From Pseudomonadota bacterium (lineage in GTDB: Bacteria > Pseudomonadota > Gammaproteobacteria > Steroidobacterales > Steroidobacteraceae), in contig JAFEDR010000011.1 in NCBI GenBank assembly GCA_018241525.1, positions 770,126 to 834,125 of the forward strand: DNA of 64,000 bases, written 5' to 3'. The notes beneath the pieces were generated by a model. That model searched no databases. It was not told where the DNA came from and saw only the letters and a program-made list of their open reading frames with translations. Position numbers and translations under genes: made by a program. Shown here one piece after another: positions 15,574 through 23,695 of this stretch (position 1 is its first letter; every line of letters starts with the position of its first letter).

Positions 15574-17502
15574 TCAGTTCAGCGAGACCGCGATCTGTCC
15601 GGCCGTCAGCGTGGTCGTGGTCGAGTCGTAGGCGCCGACCGCCAGCACCTTGCTCACCTTCGCGCCGGCGCCGAGCTTGGTCGCGAGCTCGGTCTCGAAG
15701 TCGGCGTAGTTGTTGAAGGTGTCGATCGTGCCGCCCCACATCATGTCGCCGGTGCCGGCGCTGCGGATCGCGAACGGCCCGCTCGAGCTCGGGTCGGGCG
15801 TGATCGTCACGTTGGTCGACAGCGTCTTCAGGTCGATCAACTGCGGGCCGATCTTGATGAAGTGCAGGTCGCCGAGTGCCGGGTCGCTGACGTTGAGCAC
15901 CAGGTTCATCGCGCTCGCGGTCAGCGCCGCGGTCGAACCGCCCTCGTAGTCCGCGGCCAGCACCGCGGAGGTGTTCTGGAAGTCCACCAGCGTCTGGGCG
16001 TTGAAGTCCGGCGGCGCCGAGCCGAACGGCTGCACCAGGCCGAAGAAGCGCAGCGGCGCCGCGCTCGCCAGTCCGGTCAGTGGCAGTGCGCCGGTCGAGA
16101 CGACGTACGCGGACGGGTTCGAGTCCTGCGCCGTGGTCGTGCCGGTGCCGGCGAAGTTGAAGGCGGCGACGCCGCGACCCTCGATCGCCTGCAGGTTCAG
16201 CGTCACCGAGCCCGTGCCGATCGTGGTCGCCATGCCCCACAGCGAGGTGAACTCGAGGCGCACGCGGCCCGCGGTCGCGTCGAAGGTCGGGTTGCCGCTC
16301 GCGTCCTTGCCGGCGGTGCCGAAGGCGGTGATGCGGCTGCCCACCGACGGCCAGGCCTTGGTCGCGGCCGCGCCGGGGTTGCCCGCCACGGTGAACTTGG
16401 TCGCATCGCCGATCGAGAGGGCCACGGCGTGCGCGCTGAAGTGGTCGCTGTCGTCGCTGTGCATCCAGAACGTGCCGCCGAGCACGGTCAGCGTGTCGCC
16501 GGTGCGCGCGGTGACGACGCCCTGCAGCCGGTCGAGCGAGCTCGTCTGCACGCTGGTGCCGGCGAGCACCCGGTCGGCCGTGAAGGTGTGGTCGGTGGCC
16601 GACATCGTGCCGAAGGCGACGGTCAGCGTGCCGACCGGGTCGGCGGCGAGCGCCGAGAGGCCGGCGTTGCCGACGTAGGACGTGCCGTCGACCTCGAAGG
16701 TGGTCGTGGCGGTCGTGTTGACCACCACCTGGCCGCGGTCTGCGTGATCGTCGTCGAAGGGCTGGACGTTCACGGTGTAGGTGCCGGCCGTCAGGTCCGC
16801 GCTGACGAAGGTGCCGCGGACGCGGATGTCCTTGGTGTCCTTCGGCACCACGCTCGCGACGATGAACGGCTGCACGGTGACCACCGGCGCCGTCGGGTTG
16901 GTCAGGCTCACCGAGTTCGACGCGGCGAGGTTGAAGTCGAGCGCCAGCCGGGCGAGGTGCCCGGGCGAGATCACCAGGTGGTTCTTGTTGTCGAGCTGCA
17001 CCTGCAGCGTCAGCGTCGAGGACGTCGGCGCCGGCGGCGTCGCCGACCACAGCACGTCGTTGTTGCCGTCCAGGACCTGCGCGACCTGCACCGTCTGCGT
17101 GTTGCCGGCGTCGGTGTAGACGAAGATCGCGGCGTTCGAGTAGTCGAGCGTCATCTGCGCCGCGACGTAGTCGCCGTTCGGCACCGTCGCGGAGGTCAGG
17201 AACTCGGTGACGTTCACGAGCTGCGCGAAGTCGACCCGGGTCTTGATCGGCAGGGTCTCGACCACCGTGCCGTCGGCCTTGGTGAGCTTCAGCGACGTGA
17301 CGTCGACCATGTAGCTCGCGAAGTCGCCGGCCGCGTCGGTCAGCGTGATCTGCGCGCTGCCGCAGCTCGAGCTGCTGCAGCCGGACGGCATCGGGTTCGT
17401 GCCGGACATGCTGCCGCCGCCGCTGCCGCAGGCGACGAGACCGAGGGCGATGGCGGCGGGTGCGAGCCAGCGCGGTAGATTTGACAGAATCTTGGACAAC
17501 AT
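15574..17502 (-). CDS. large outer-envelope lipoprotein with DUF4382-like domain
   Basis: A 642-residue exported protein with a signal peptide and lipobox LVAC (lipidated cysteine at residue 25), followed by a Gly/Ser-rich linker. The segment ITLTDAAGDFASYMVDVTSL with VRFVDFAQL-like sequence (here TRVDFAQLVNVTEF) resembles DUF4382. The remainder is low-charge, Thr/Ala/Val-rich beta-type sequence with repeated units such as RVRGTFVSADL and RLQGVVTAR that recall DUF5666 repeats. Function is unknown, perhaps surface attachment or ligand binding. A strong AGGAGGAGG ribosome site precedes the ATG and a clear terminator follows. It is a single-gene transcription unit. Confidence 0.7.
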   Translation of the reverse strand: MLSKILSNLPRWLAPAAIALGLVACGSGGGSMSGTNPMPSGCSSSSCGSAQITLTDAAGDFASYMVDVTSLKLTKADGTVVETLPIKTRVDFAQLVNVTEFLTSATVPNGDYVAAQMTLDYSNAAIFVYTDAGNTQTVQVAQVLDGNNDVLWSATPPAPTSSTLTLQVQLDNKNHLVISPGHLARLALDFNLAASNSVSLTNPTAPVVTVQPFIVASVVPKDTKDIRVRGTFVSADLTAGTYTVNVQPFDDDHADRGQVVVNTTATTTFEVDGTSYVGNAGLSALAADPVGTLTVAFGTMSATDHTFTADRVLAGTSVQTSSLDRLQGVVTARTGDTLTVLGGTFWMHSDDSDHFSAHAVALSIGDATKFTVAGNPGAAATKAWPSVGSRITAFGTAGKDASGNPTFDATAGRVRLEFTSLWGMATTIGTGSVTLNLQAIEGRGVAAFNFAGTGTTTAQDSNPSAYVVSTGALPLTGLASAAPLRFFGLVQPFGSAPPDFNAQTLVDFQNTSAVLAADYEGGSTAALTASAMNLVLNVSDPALGDLHFIKIGPQLIDLKTLSTNVTITPDPSSSGPFAIRSAGTGDMMWGGTIDTFNNYADFETELATKLGAGAKVSKVLAVGAYDSTTTTLTAGQIAVSLN

Positions 17503-17621
17503 GACGCGCCTCCTCCTGCAGATGGCGCGTACGGTAACGCCGCTCCCGGTGCGGCGATGACGTCGATTCCGTCTCCGGCGGGCGACAGCGACCGCCGAGC
17601 GTCCGACTTGTCAGCTGCGGT

Positions 17622-19532
17622 TCAGCTGCGCGGTGTCGCGCTGCGATAGAGCCACGCCGCGATCGCCGCAAGACCGGCAAGGCCGAACCACTGACCGAGG
17701 CGCATCGCGCCGGGCAGCGCGAGCACGTCGACGTCCCCGGTGGCCACGATCGGGATCGCGATCAGCACGCCGACGATCGCCTCGCCGGCGATCAGCCCCG
17801 AGGCGAACAGGAGTCCGCTGCGGCGCCGCTCCTCCGGGTCGCCGCCCTTGCCCTGGCGCGCGTGCCAGCGATCGACGAACTCCGACAGCAGGCCGCCGAG
17901 GAAGATCGGGCTCGTGTACTCGAGCGGCAGGTAGATGCCGACCGCCACCGCGAGCACCGGCGCGCGCCAGCGGCCGCCGCCGCGCTTGAGCGCGAGGTCG
18001 AGCACGATCACGACCGCACCGACCGCGGCGCCGAGGCCGATCATGTCCCATGGGAGGCCGCCGCCGAAGATGCCCTTGGCGACCGCGGCCATCAGCGTCG
18101 CCTGCGGCGCGTTCAGGGCGCGCACGCCCGCATGCGCCGGCGTGCCGATGCCGTAGGCCTCGAGCAGCAGGTTCAGCACCGGTGCCATGATCGCGGCGCC
18201 GGCGAGTGCGCCGATCGCCAGCATCACCTGCTGGCGCCACGGCGTCGCGCCGAGGATCCGTCCGGCCTTCAGGTCCTGCAGGTTGTCCCCGGCGACCGCC
18301 GCGGCGCTGCAGGTGACGGCGCCGATCAGGATCGCGGCCACCGGGCCCACCTGGCTGCCGGCACCGAGGAAGCCGAGCAGCACCAGCGACGCGAACAGGA
18401 TCGTCGAGATCGTGATGCCCGAGACCGGGTTGTTGGACGAGCCGACGAGGCCCGCCATGTAGCCGCTCACCGAGGAGAACACGAAGCCGGCCACGATCAT
18501 GATCACCGCCATCGCGGCCGCGATGCCGAAGCTGCCGACCACGGCGTGGTAGAGCGCGAACAGCGGCAGTACGAAGAGCGCGATGCCGGCGAGGATCGCG
18601 GACATCGGCAGGTCGCGCTCGCGGTCATCGACCGCGGCCGTGCCGGCCCCGACCGTGAGGCCGCTGCGCACGCCGGACAGCAGCGACGAGCGCAGCGTCC
18701 ACAGCGCCCAGAGCCCGCCGATCAGCATCGCGCCGACGCCGATGTAGCGCACCTTGCGGGTCCAGATGAGCCCGGCCGCCGCCTCGGCGTCGAGCGGCAC
18801 GAGCAGCGCCGCGAGCCCCGGGTCGCCGGACACCAGGAAGTCGTTGTAGATCGGGATGAACAGCCACCACGCGATCAGGCCGCCGGCGACCATCACGAGG
18901 CCGATGTTGAGTCCGACGATGTAGCCGACGCCGAGCAGCGCCGGCGACAGGTTGACGCCGACGTAGGCGATCGTGCGCTCGCCGAAGTAGCGCGCGAGCG
19001 TGAACGACTCCGGCACGAACCGCAGTCCCGACATCACCAGCTTGAAGATCGCGCCGGTGGCGGCCGCGAGCCCGAGCAGCTTCGCGCCGCCGGTGGCGCC
19101 GCTGCCGGCCTTCAGCAGCTCCGCCGTCGCCACGCCCTCCGGGAACTGCAGGCCCTGGTCGATGATCAGCGTGCGCCGCAGCGGCACCGAGAACAGCACG
19201 CCCAGCAGGCCGCCGAGGCCGATGATCGCGAGCACCCACCAGTAATCGAAGCGCGCCCAGTGACCGAGGATCACCAGCGCCGGCATCGTGAACACCGTGC
19301 CGGCGGCGATCGACGAGCCGGCCGAGGCGCCGGTCGCGACGATGTTGTTCTCGAGCACGCTGGTGCGGCCGAGCAGGCGCAGCACCCCCATCGAGACCAC
19401 CGCGGCGGGGATCGCGGTCGCGACCGTGAGTCCGGCGAAGAGGCCGAGGTAGGCGTTCGCGGCCGCGAGCACCACGGTCAGCGCGACCGACAGCACGATC
19501 GCGCGCAGCGTCAGTTGGGGGGTGTCGTTCAT
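17622..19532 (-). CDS. OPT-family oligopeptide transporter
   Basis: A 636-residue inner-membrane protein of the OPT family, with some 14-16 hydrophobic helices. These proteins import oligopeptides or metal chelates with proton symport. Distinctive parts are NAYLGLFAGLTVATAIPAAV near residue 25, NNIVATGASAGSSIAAGTVF, LQFPEGVATAELLKAG, and SSNNPVSGITISTIL. The ATG at 19532 is preferred: an open frame continues upstream into the POT gene without family sequence. The gap to the upstream peptide symporter gene is 25 nt, so the two are probably one operon. Confidence 0.88.
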   Translation of the reverse strand: MNDTPQLTLRAIVLSVALTVVLAAANAYLGLFAGLTVATAIPAAVVSMGVLRLLGRTSVLENNIVATGASAGSSIAAGTVFTMPALVILGHWARFDYWWVLAIIGLGGLLGVLFSVPLRRTLIIDQGLQFPEGVATAELLKAGSGATGGAKLLGLAAATGAIFKLVMSGLRFVPESFTLARYFGERTIAYVGVNLSPALLGVGYIVGLNIGLVMVAGGLIAWWLFIPIYNDFLVSGDPGLAALLVPLDAEAAAGLIWTRKVRYIGVGAMLIGGLWALWTLRSSLLSGVRSGLTVGAGTAAVDDRERDLPMSAILAGIALFVLPLFALYHAVVGSFGIAAAMAVIMIVAGFVFSSVSGYMAGLVGSSNNPVSGITISTILFASLVLLGFLGAGSQVGPVAAILIGAVTCSAAAVAGDNLQDLKAGRILGATPWRQQVMLAIGALAGAAIMAPVLNLLLEAYGIGTPAHAGVRALNAPQATLMAAVAKGIFGGGLPWDMIGLGAAVGAVVIVLDLALKRGGGRWRAPVLAVAVGIYLPLEYTSPIFLGGLLSEFVDRWHARQGKGGDPEERRRSGLLFASGLIAGEAIVGVLIAIPIVATGDVDVLALPGAMRLGQWFGLAGLAAIAAWLYRSATPRS

Positions 19533-19557
19533 CGTGCGGGCTCCCGGGGCGTAGGCG

Positions 19558-21063
19558 TCAGCGGATGCCGCCCATCCAGCGGCGCAGCAGCGGCGAAAGG
19601 ATGAACATCGCGGCGCCGGCACCGACGCCGACCAGCGTCATGTGCAGGAACGCGGCGGGCATCGAGGCCACGTCGGTGCCGATGCCGCCGCCGACGCGGC
19701 CGGCGAGGTTGTTGCCGATCGCCGTGCCCAGGAACCAGGTGCCCATCATCTGGCTCGCGAAGCCGCGCGGCGCGAGCTTGGTGACGTTCGACAGCCCGAT
19801 CGGCGACAGGCACAGCTCGCCGCTCGTGTGCAGGAAGTAGGTCCACAGCAGCCACTGCGGGCCGACCTTGCCGCCGTGGGCGAGGATCAGGTTGGCGGCG
19901 AAGATCAGCGAGCCGAAGCCCAGCCCGAGCAGCGCGAGGCCGATGCCGAACTTGACCGGCGCCGACGGGTCGAGCTGCCGGCGCCCGAGCTCGAGCCAGA
20001 ACCAGGCGAAGAACGGCGACAGCAGGATGATCCACATCGGGTTGACCGACTGGTACCAGCTCGCCGGGTGCTCGTGGGCGGCGAAGAAGCCGCCGAACAG
20101 CGAGCGGTCGGTCAGGTCGCGCGCGAACAGGTTCAGGGTCGTGCCGGCCTGCTCGAAGCCGCCGAAGAAGAGCGCAGCGCAGAGGCAGAACACGAAGATG
20201 ACCGCGACCCGGCGCCGGTCGGTGCCGTCGAGCCGGCCGAACAGGAACACCGCCGCGAAGAACACGATCGCGAGCGCGATCATGAACCACAGTACCCAGT
20301 CGGCGAGCTGCACGACCGTGACGCGCACGAGGCCGAGCGCGAAGGCCGCGACGCCGGCGACCAGGATCGCGGCGCCGATGCCGAGCCAGCGCAGCGAGCG
20401 GCGGCGCTGCTCCGGCGCGACGCCCGTCGGCGCGAACCCCGCGCCGCCGAGATAGTGCTCGGTGAGGCGGAACTGAGCGAGCCCGATCAGCATCGCCGCG
20501 CCGGCGGCGACGAAGCCCCAGCGGTAGCCGATCGTCTCGCCGATCGTGCCGGGGCCGAGCGGCGCGAGCGTCGCGCCGAGGTTGATGCCGAGGTAGAAGA
20601 TCGCGAACGCCGAGTCGCGCCGCGCGCCCGGCGCGCCGACGTAGAGGTCGCCGACCACCGCGCTGACGTTGGGCTTCAGCAGCCCGGTGCCGATCGCGAT
20701 CACCAGCAGCCCGAGGTAGAAGAGCCCGGGCCCGCCGGGTACGCCGAGCACGAAGTTGCCGAGCGAGATCAGGATGCCGCCATACCAGATGCTCTGGCGG
20801 GCACCGATCAGCCGATCGGCGATCCAGCCGCCGGGCAGGGAGAACAGGTACACCGAGCCCGCGTACAGGCCGTAGATCGCGCCGGCGGACTTGTCGTCGA
20901 CGCCGAGGCCGCCCTGCGCCGCGGCGGCGGTCAGGAACAGCACCAGCAGCGCCCGCATGCCGTAGTAGCTGAAGCGCTCGAAGAATTCCGTGAAGAAGAG
21001 CGTCGCGAGGCCGCGCGGATGGCCGAGGAAGGTCGCCGACCCGGCCGGCTCGTTGTTGTTCAT
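19558..21063 (-). CDS. POT-family proton-dependent di/tripeptide symporter
   Basis: A 501-residue major-facilitator protein of the POT/PTR2 group (DtpA/DtpT-like). The ExxERFSYYGMRALL motif on helix 1 (FFERFSYYGMRALLVLFL) and GGWIADRLIGAR in the first loop are diagnostic, and LYLGINLGATLAP-like sequence (FYLGINLGATLAPLG) follows. It imports di- and tripeptides with protons. The ATG is preceded by a weak GG-rich site. It is followed 25 nt later by the OPT gene, giving an operon that covers short and longer peptides. Confidence 0.88.
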   Translation of the reverse strand: MNNNEPAGSATFLGHPRGLATLFFTEFFERFSYYGMRALLVLFLTAAAAQGGLGVDDKSAGAIYGLYAGSVYLFSLPGGWIADRLIGARQSIWYGGILISLGNFVLGVPGGPGLFYLGLLVIAIGTGLLKPNVSAVVGDLYVGAPGARRDSAFAIFYLGINLGATLAPLGPGTIGETIGYRWGFVAAGAAMLIGLAQFRLTEHYLGGAGFAPTGVAPEQRRRSLRWLGIGAAILVAGVAAFALGLVRVTVVQLADWVLWFMIALAIVFFAAVFLFGRLDGTDRRRVAVIFVFCLCAALFFGGFEQAGTTLNLFARDLTDRSLFGGFFAAHEHPASWYQSVNPMWIILLSPFFAWFWLELGRRQLDPSAPVKFGIGLALLGLGFGSLIFAANLILAHGGKVGPQWLLWTYFLHTSGELCLSPIGLSNVTKLAPRGFASQMMGTWFLGTAIGNNLAGRVGGGIGTDVASMPAAFLHMTLVGVGAGAAMFILSPLLRRWMGGIR

Positions 21064-21153
21064 CCTGAGGGACCCCGGACCCGCGCGCGGGCCACTCCCC
21101 GTTGGGCCGAGTGTGACGGATGCGGCGCCGCCGCCGCAATCACCCCGGGCGGA

Positions 21154-21954
21154 TCAAGCGGCGCCCGCCTCCCGCTCGCGCTCCTCCTGCTCCTCGCGGG
21201 CCCGCTGCTCGAGCTTCTGCTTGGCGAGGATCTTCGCCATCACGATGCCGACCTCGTAGAGCGCGTACATCGGCAGCGCCATCGCCGTCTGCGAGACGAC
21301 GTCGGGCGGCGTGATCACCGCCGCCTGGACGAACACCGCGATCAGCACGTAGCCACGGTTGCGTCGCAGCGTCTCGAGCTTCACGAGCCCGGTCCAGACC
21401 AGCAGCACGATCGCGACCGGGATCTCGAAGGCGATGCCGAAAGCGAGGAACATGACCAGCACGAAGTCGAGGTACTGGGTCATGTCGGTCATCATCTGCA
21501 CGCCCGGCGGCGTGGTCGCAGTGAAGAACGCGAACATCAGCGGGAACACGACGAAGTAGGCGAAGGCGATGCCGGCGTAGAAGAGCAGCACGCTCGACAC
21601 CAGCAGCGGCAGCGCGAAGCGCTTCTCGTGCTTGTAGAGGCCCGGCGCGACGAACGCCCAGACCTGGTAGAGCACGTACGGCATCGCGAACACGAGTGCC
21701 ACGTAGAAGGCGAGCTTGAAGGGCGTGACCAGCGGTGCGACGACGCTGGTCGAGATCATCTGCGCGCCCTTCGGCATCACCTTGAGCAGCGGCTTCGCGA
21801 TATAGCCGAACAGGTCGTTCGCGAACACCATGCACGGCACCGAGACCGCGATCACGACCACCAGCGCCCGCAGCAGCCGCGAGCGCAGCTCGAGCAGGTG
21901 CGAGATCAGCGTGCCTTCGGCGAGCTGCTCGCGTTCGGGCTCAGGGCTGGACAT
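21154..21954 (-). CDS. tatC: Sec-independent translocase subunit TatC
   Basis: A 266-residue inner-membrane protein with six helices that recognises twin-arginine signal peptides. Conserved features are the N-terminal HLLELRSRLLRAL, the periplasmic VYPLF-like segment FVVFPLMFAFF, FGIAFEIPVAI, and RRNRGYVLIAVFVQAAVITPPDVVSQ, shortened here to its core. The ATG at 21954 lies inside the end of tatB (14-nt overlap), so translation is coupled. An upstream extension of the frame is Pro/Arg-rich and antisense-like. Tat substrates in this organism would include molybdoenzymes. Confidence 0.95.
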   Translation of the reverse strand: MSSPEPEREQLAEGTLISHLLELRSRLLRALVVVIAVSVPCMVFANDLFGYIAKPLLKVMPKGAQMISTSVVAPLVTPFKLAFYVALVFAMPYVLYQVWAFVAPGLYKHEKRFALPLLVSSVLLFYAGIAFAYFVVFPLMFAFFTATTPPGVQMMTDMTQYLDFVLVMFLAFGIAFEIPVAIVLLVWTGLVKLETLRRNRGYVLIAVFVQAAVITPPDVVSQTAMALPMYALYEVGIVMAKILAKQKLEQRAREEQEEREREAGAA

Positions 21955-22396
21955 CGGCGCGGGGCCCGGCGGGCGGCGGCGCGCTCGCGGCGCCCGGGGT
22001 CGGCGCCGGGGCGCCGTGCTGGTGCGGTTCGTCGCTGGGTGCGCCGGCGGCGGGCGCACCGGGCCCGGCCGCCGGCGGGTTCGGCATCGCCGCCGCGGCG
22101 TCGCGGGGCGGTTCGGGGAACGAGCCTGGCGCGGCCGCGGGCGGCGGCGGGGCGGGGGTCGCGTCGGCGGCAGCGCCCGCGGAGGGTTCCTCCGGCGCCG
22201 GCGCGGCGCTGCGCTTCTGCTCGCGCGCCAGCTCCTCGAGGCGGACTTCCTGCTCGAGCTGCGCGCTCAGCTGGCGGGCCATGGCGCGCGCGCGGCCGAC
22301 CCAGCGGCCGATGTCGGCAGCGAGCTTCGGCAGCTTCTCGGGTCCGAGGACCACGAGAGCGATCACCATGATCAACAGGATTTCGTTGAAGCTCAC
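21941..22396 (-). CDS. tatB: Sec-independent translocase subunit TatB
   Basis: A 151-residue protein with one N-terminal helix (FNEILLIMVIALVVLGPEKLP), an amphipathic helix (LAADIGRWVGRARAMARQL) and a long Pro/Ala-rich cytoplasmic tail. The LGPEKLP turn distinguishes TatB from TatA. It receives substrates from TatC. The tail is rich in simple Pro-Ala-Gly runs, common for TatB in high-GC species. It overlaps tatC and follows tatA by 36 nt. Confidence 0.92.
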   Translation of the reverse strand: MSFNEILLIMVIALVVLGPEKLPKLAADIGRWVGRARAMARQLSAQLEQEVRLEELAREQKRSAAPAPEEPSAGAAADATPAPPPPAAAPGSFPEPPRDAAAAMPNPPAAGPGAPAAGAPSDEPHQHGAPAPTPGAASAPPPAGPRADVQP

Positions 22397-22432
22397 GACG
22401 AACCCGACCCGCGGGGTGCCCGCGGGTGCCCG

Positions 22433-22690
22433 TCAGACGTTCGACTTCTGCTCGGGCTTGCCGCCCTGCTTCTCCGAGGCCTTGAAGTCCGCATCGTTGC
22501 CGGACAGCTGCTTCAGCGGCTTCTGGTCCGCGGCGGCCTCGCTCTCGCCCTTCTCACCCGAGTCCATCGCCTTCTTGAAGTCGCGGACCGCGGCGCCGAG
22601 GTCGGAACCGATCGTACGGAGCTTCTTGCCGCCGAAGATCAGGAGCGCGATCACCAGGATGACCAGCAGCTCGCGAAAGCCGATACCCAT
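22433..22690 (-). CDS. tatA: Sec-independent translocase subunit TatA
   Basis: An 85-residue pore-forming Tat subunit: a transmembrane helix (RELLVILVIALLIFGG), the FGGKKLRTIGSDLG hinge and an amphipathic helix, then an acidic/Lys-rich tail. The ATG has a GGAG ribosome site 7 nt away. It is the first gene of tatABC. Confidence 0.93.
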   Translation of the reverse strand: MGIGFRELLVILVIALLIFGGKKLRTIGSDLGAAVRDFKKAMDSGEKGESEAAADQKPLKQLSGNDADFKASEKQGGKPEQKSNV

Positions 22691-22728
22691 TGAGATTCTC
22701 CAGCGCCGCTCGGTAGATACGGCCTTGA

Positions 22729-22734
22729 ATCATA
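22729..22734 (-). promoter_or_regulatory. putative -10 box of the tatABC operon
   Basis: TATGAT on the minus strand (five of six consensus positions) would start transcription about 32 nt before the tatA ATG, leaving room for the GGAG ribosome site at 22698-22701. The -35 is not clear. Confidence 0.4.
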
Positions 22735-22768
22735 CCCCAAAGCCCCGCACGCCAAGCCGGGCCGCGTC

Positions 22769-23239
22769 TCACTCCGGGACGGGTGCCGCGACGCTGCGCG
22801 GCGACACCTGTAGCCAGAAGGTGACGGGCCCGTCGTTCTCGAGCCCGACGCGCATGTGCGCACCGAAGCGCCCCGTGGCGACCGTCGCGACGCGCGCGCG
22901 GGCGGCGGCGACGACGTAGTCGTAGAGGCGCGCGCCGTCCGCCGGTGCCGCGGCGGTACTGAATCCCGGTCGCGTGCCCTTGTGTGTGTCGGCCGCCAGC
23001 GTGAACTGCGAGACGACGAGCAGCGCGCCACCGGTGTCGGCGAGGCTGCGATTCATGCGGCCGTCGGCGTCGTCGAAGATCCGGTACGTCACGATCCGTT
23101 CGACGAGGCGGTCCGCCTCGCGTTCCGTGTCGCCACGCTCGACGCCGAGCAGCACCAGCAGGCCGGGTCCGATGGCGCCGACCCGTTCATCGCCGACGTC
23201 TACCGAGGCTTGGGTGACGCGCTGCAGCAATCCGATCAA
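22769..23239 (-). CDS. dtd: D-aminoacyl-tRNA deacylase
   Basis: A 156-residue homodimeric enzyme that removes D-amino acids (and glycine from tRNA-Ala) mischarged onto tRNA. The opening IGLLQRVTQASVDV, the catalytic-site motif SQFTLAADTHKGTRPGFS and the cross-subunit GPVTFWLQ are all present, and the length is normal. The start is a TTG at 23239: GGAG stands 7 nt before it, and the family begins with M-I-x-L-x-Q-R at that point. It precedes tatA by 78 nt and may have a separate transcript. Confidence 0.93.
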   Translation of the reverse strand: MIGLLQRVTQASVDVGDERVGAIGPGLLVLLGVERGDTEREADRLVERIVTYRIFDDADGRMNRSLADTGGALLVVSQFTLAADTHKGTRPGFSTAAAPADGARLYDYVVAAARARVATVATGRFGAHMRVGLENDGPVTFWLQVSPRSVAAPVPE

Positions 23240-23290
23240 GCGTTCGCTCCGGTGCCCGCCAGCCTGGGATCATGGGGGAAGCCGGTGTAA

Positions 23291-23540
23291 TCCGGAAATA
23301 CACCCACGTTGTTCCACATAGTGGCTCTTATATGTCAGTAAAATAGAAAGTCATACCACCATTAATAAGGAATTTCACAAAGAAATATATCAATATTCCA
23401 CTGACCATGAATGCTGATATTTGTGGTCTATCTTATCCACGGATTGTCGTTCATATGCGCTTTAGTGGAGATTAGTTATCACTTAAGAGCCATAGAATCG
23501 ACTATAGTGGCAAAAGACTCGAAATTCGTCCATGTTGAGA
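23291..23540. other. AT-rich non-coding island between dtd and the two-component system
   Basis: In this 250-bp stretch I count about 37% G+C by hand, against about 70% around it. It contains a 9-bp inverted repeat TGGCTCTTA (23322-23330) / TAAGAGCCA (23484-23492), an 8-bp direct repeat ATAGTGGC (23318-23325 and 23504-23511), and a DnaA-box-like TTATCCACG (23433-23441). I cannot support a gene here. An open frame from 23411 runs out of the island into GC-rich sequence without domain character. It may be a relic of foreign DNA or a regulatory region. The remaining gap to 23695 holds only the -10-like box below. Confidence 0.6.
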
Positions 23541-23683
23541 CTCCTTTCCCGCGCTGCTTGCTGCAGTCATCGGCGCAGCAAAGGTCGTGCAGGAACCGGA
23601 CCGACATCGCCGGGTCGTCCGGCCGGCGCGACGAAGTGTCGGCGGGCTGCGGCCAAAGGAGCCCCGGCGAAGGCGGGCTGCAC

Positions 23684-23689
23684 TAGTCT
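23684..23689 (+). promoter_or_regulatory. -10-like hexamer 6 nt before the sensor kinase start
   Basis: TAGTCT precedes the ATG at 23696 by 6 nt. The match to consensus is moderate. Its value is mainly in repeating the spacing seen upstream of other genes in this window. Confidence 0.25.
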
Positions 23690-23695
23690 TGCCGC

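Noticed and set aside
14546..17680. A 1044-codon minus-strand frame joining the EamA gene to sequence upstream
   Set aside because: Only the last 308 codons have transporter character. The rest overlaps the lipoprotein gene in another frame.
23291..23540. A replication origin, suggested by AT richness and TTATCCACG
   Set aside because: Only one DnaA-box-like sequence is present, and no dnaA, dnaN or gid genes are near. The single match may be chance.
23411..23686. A 91-codon frame starting within the AT-rich island
   Set aside because: It begins in AT-rich DNA and ends in GC-rich DNA with abrupt change of composition, has no ribosome site and shows no recognisable family.
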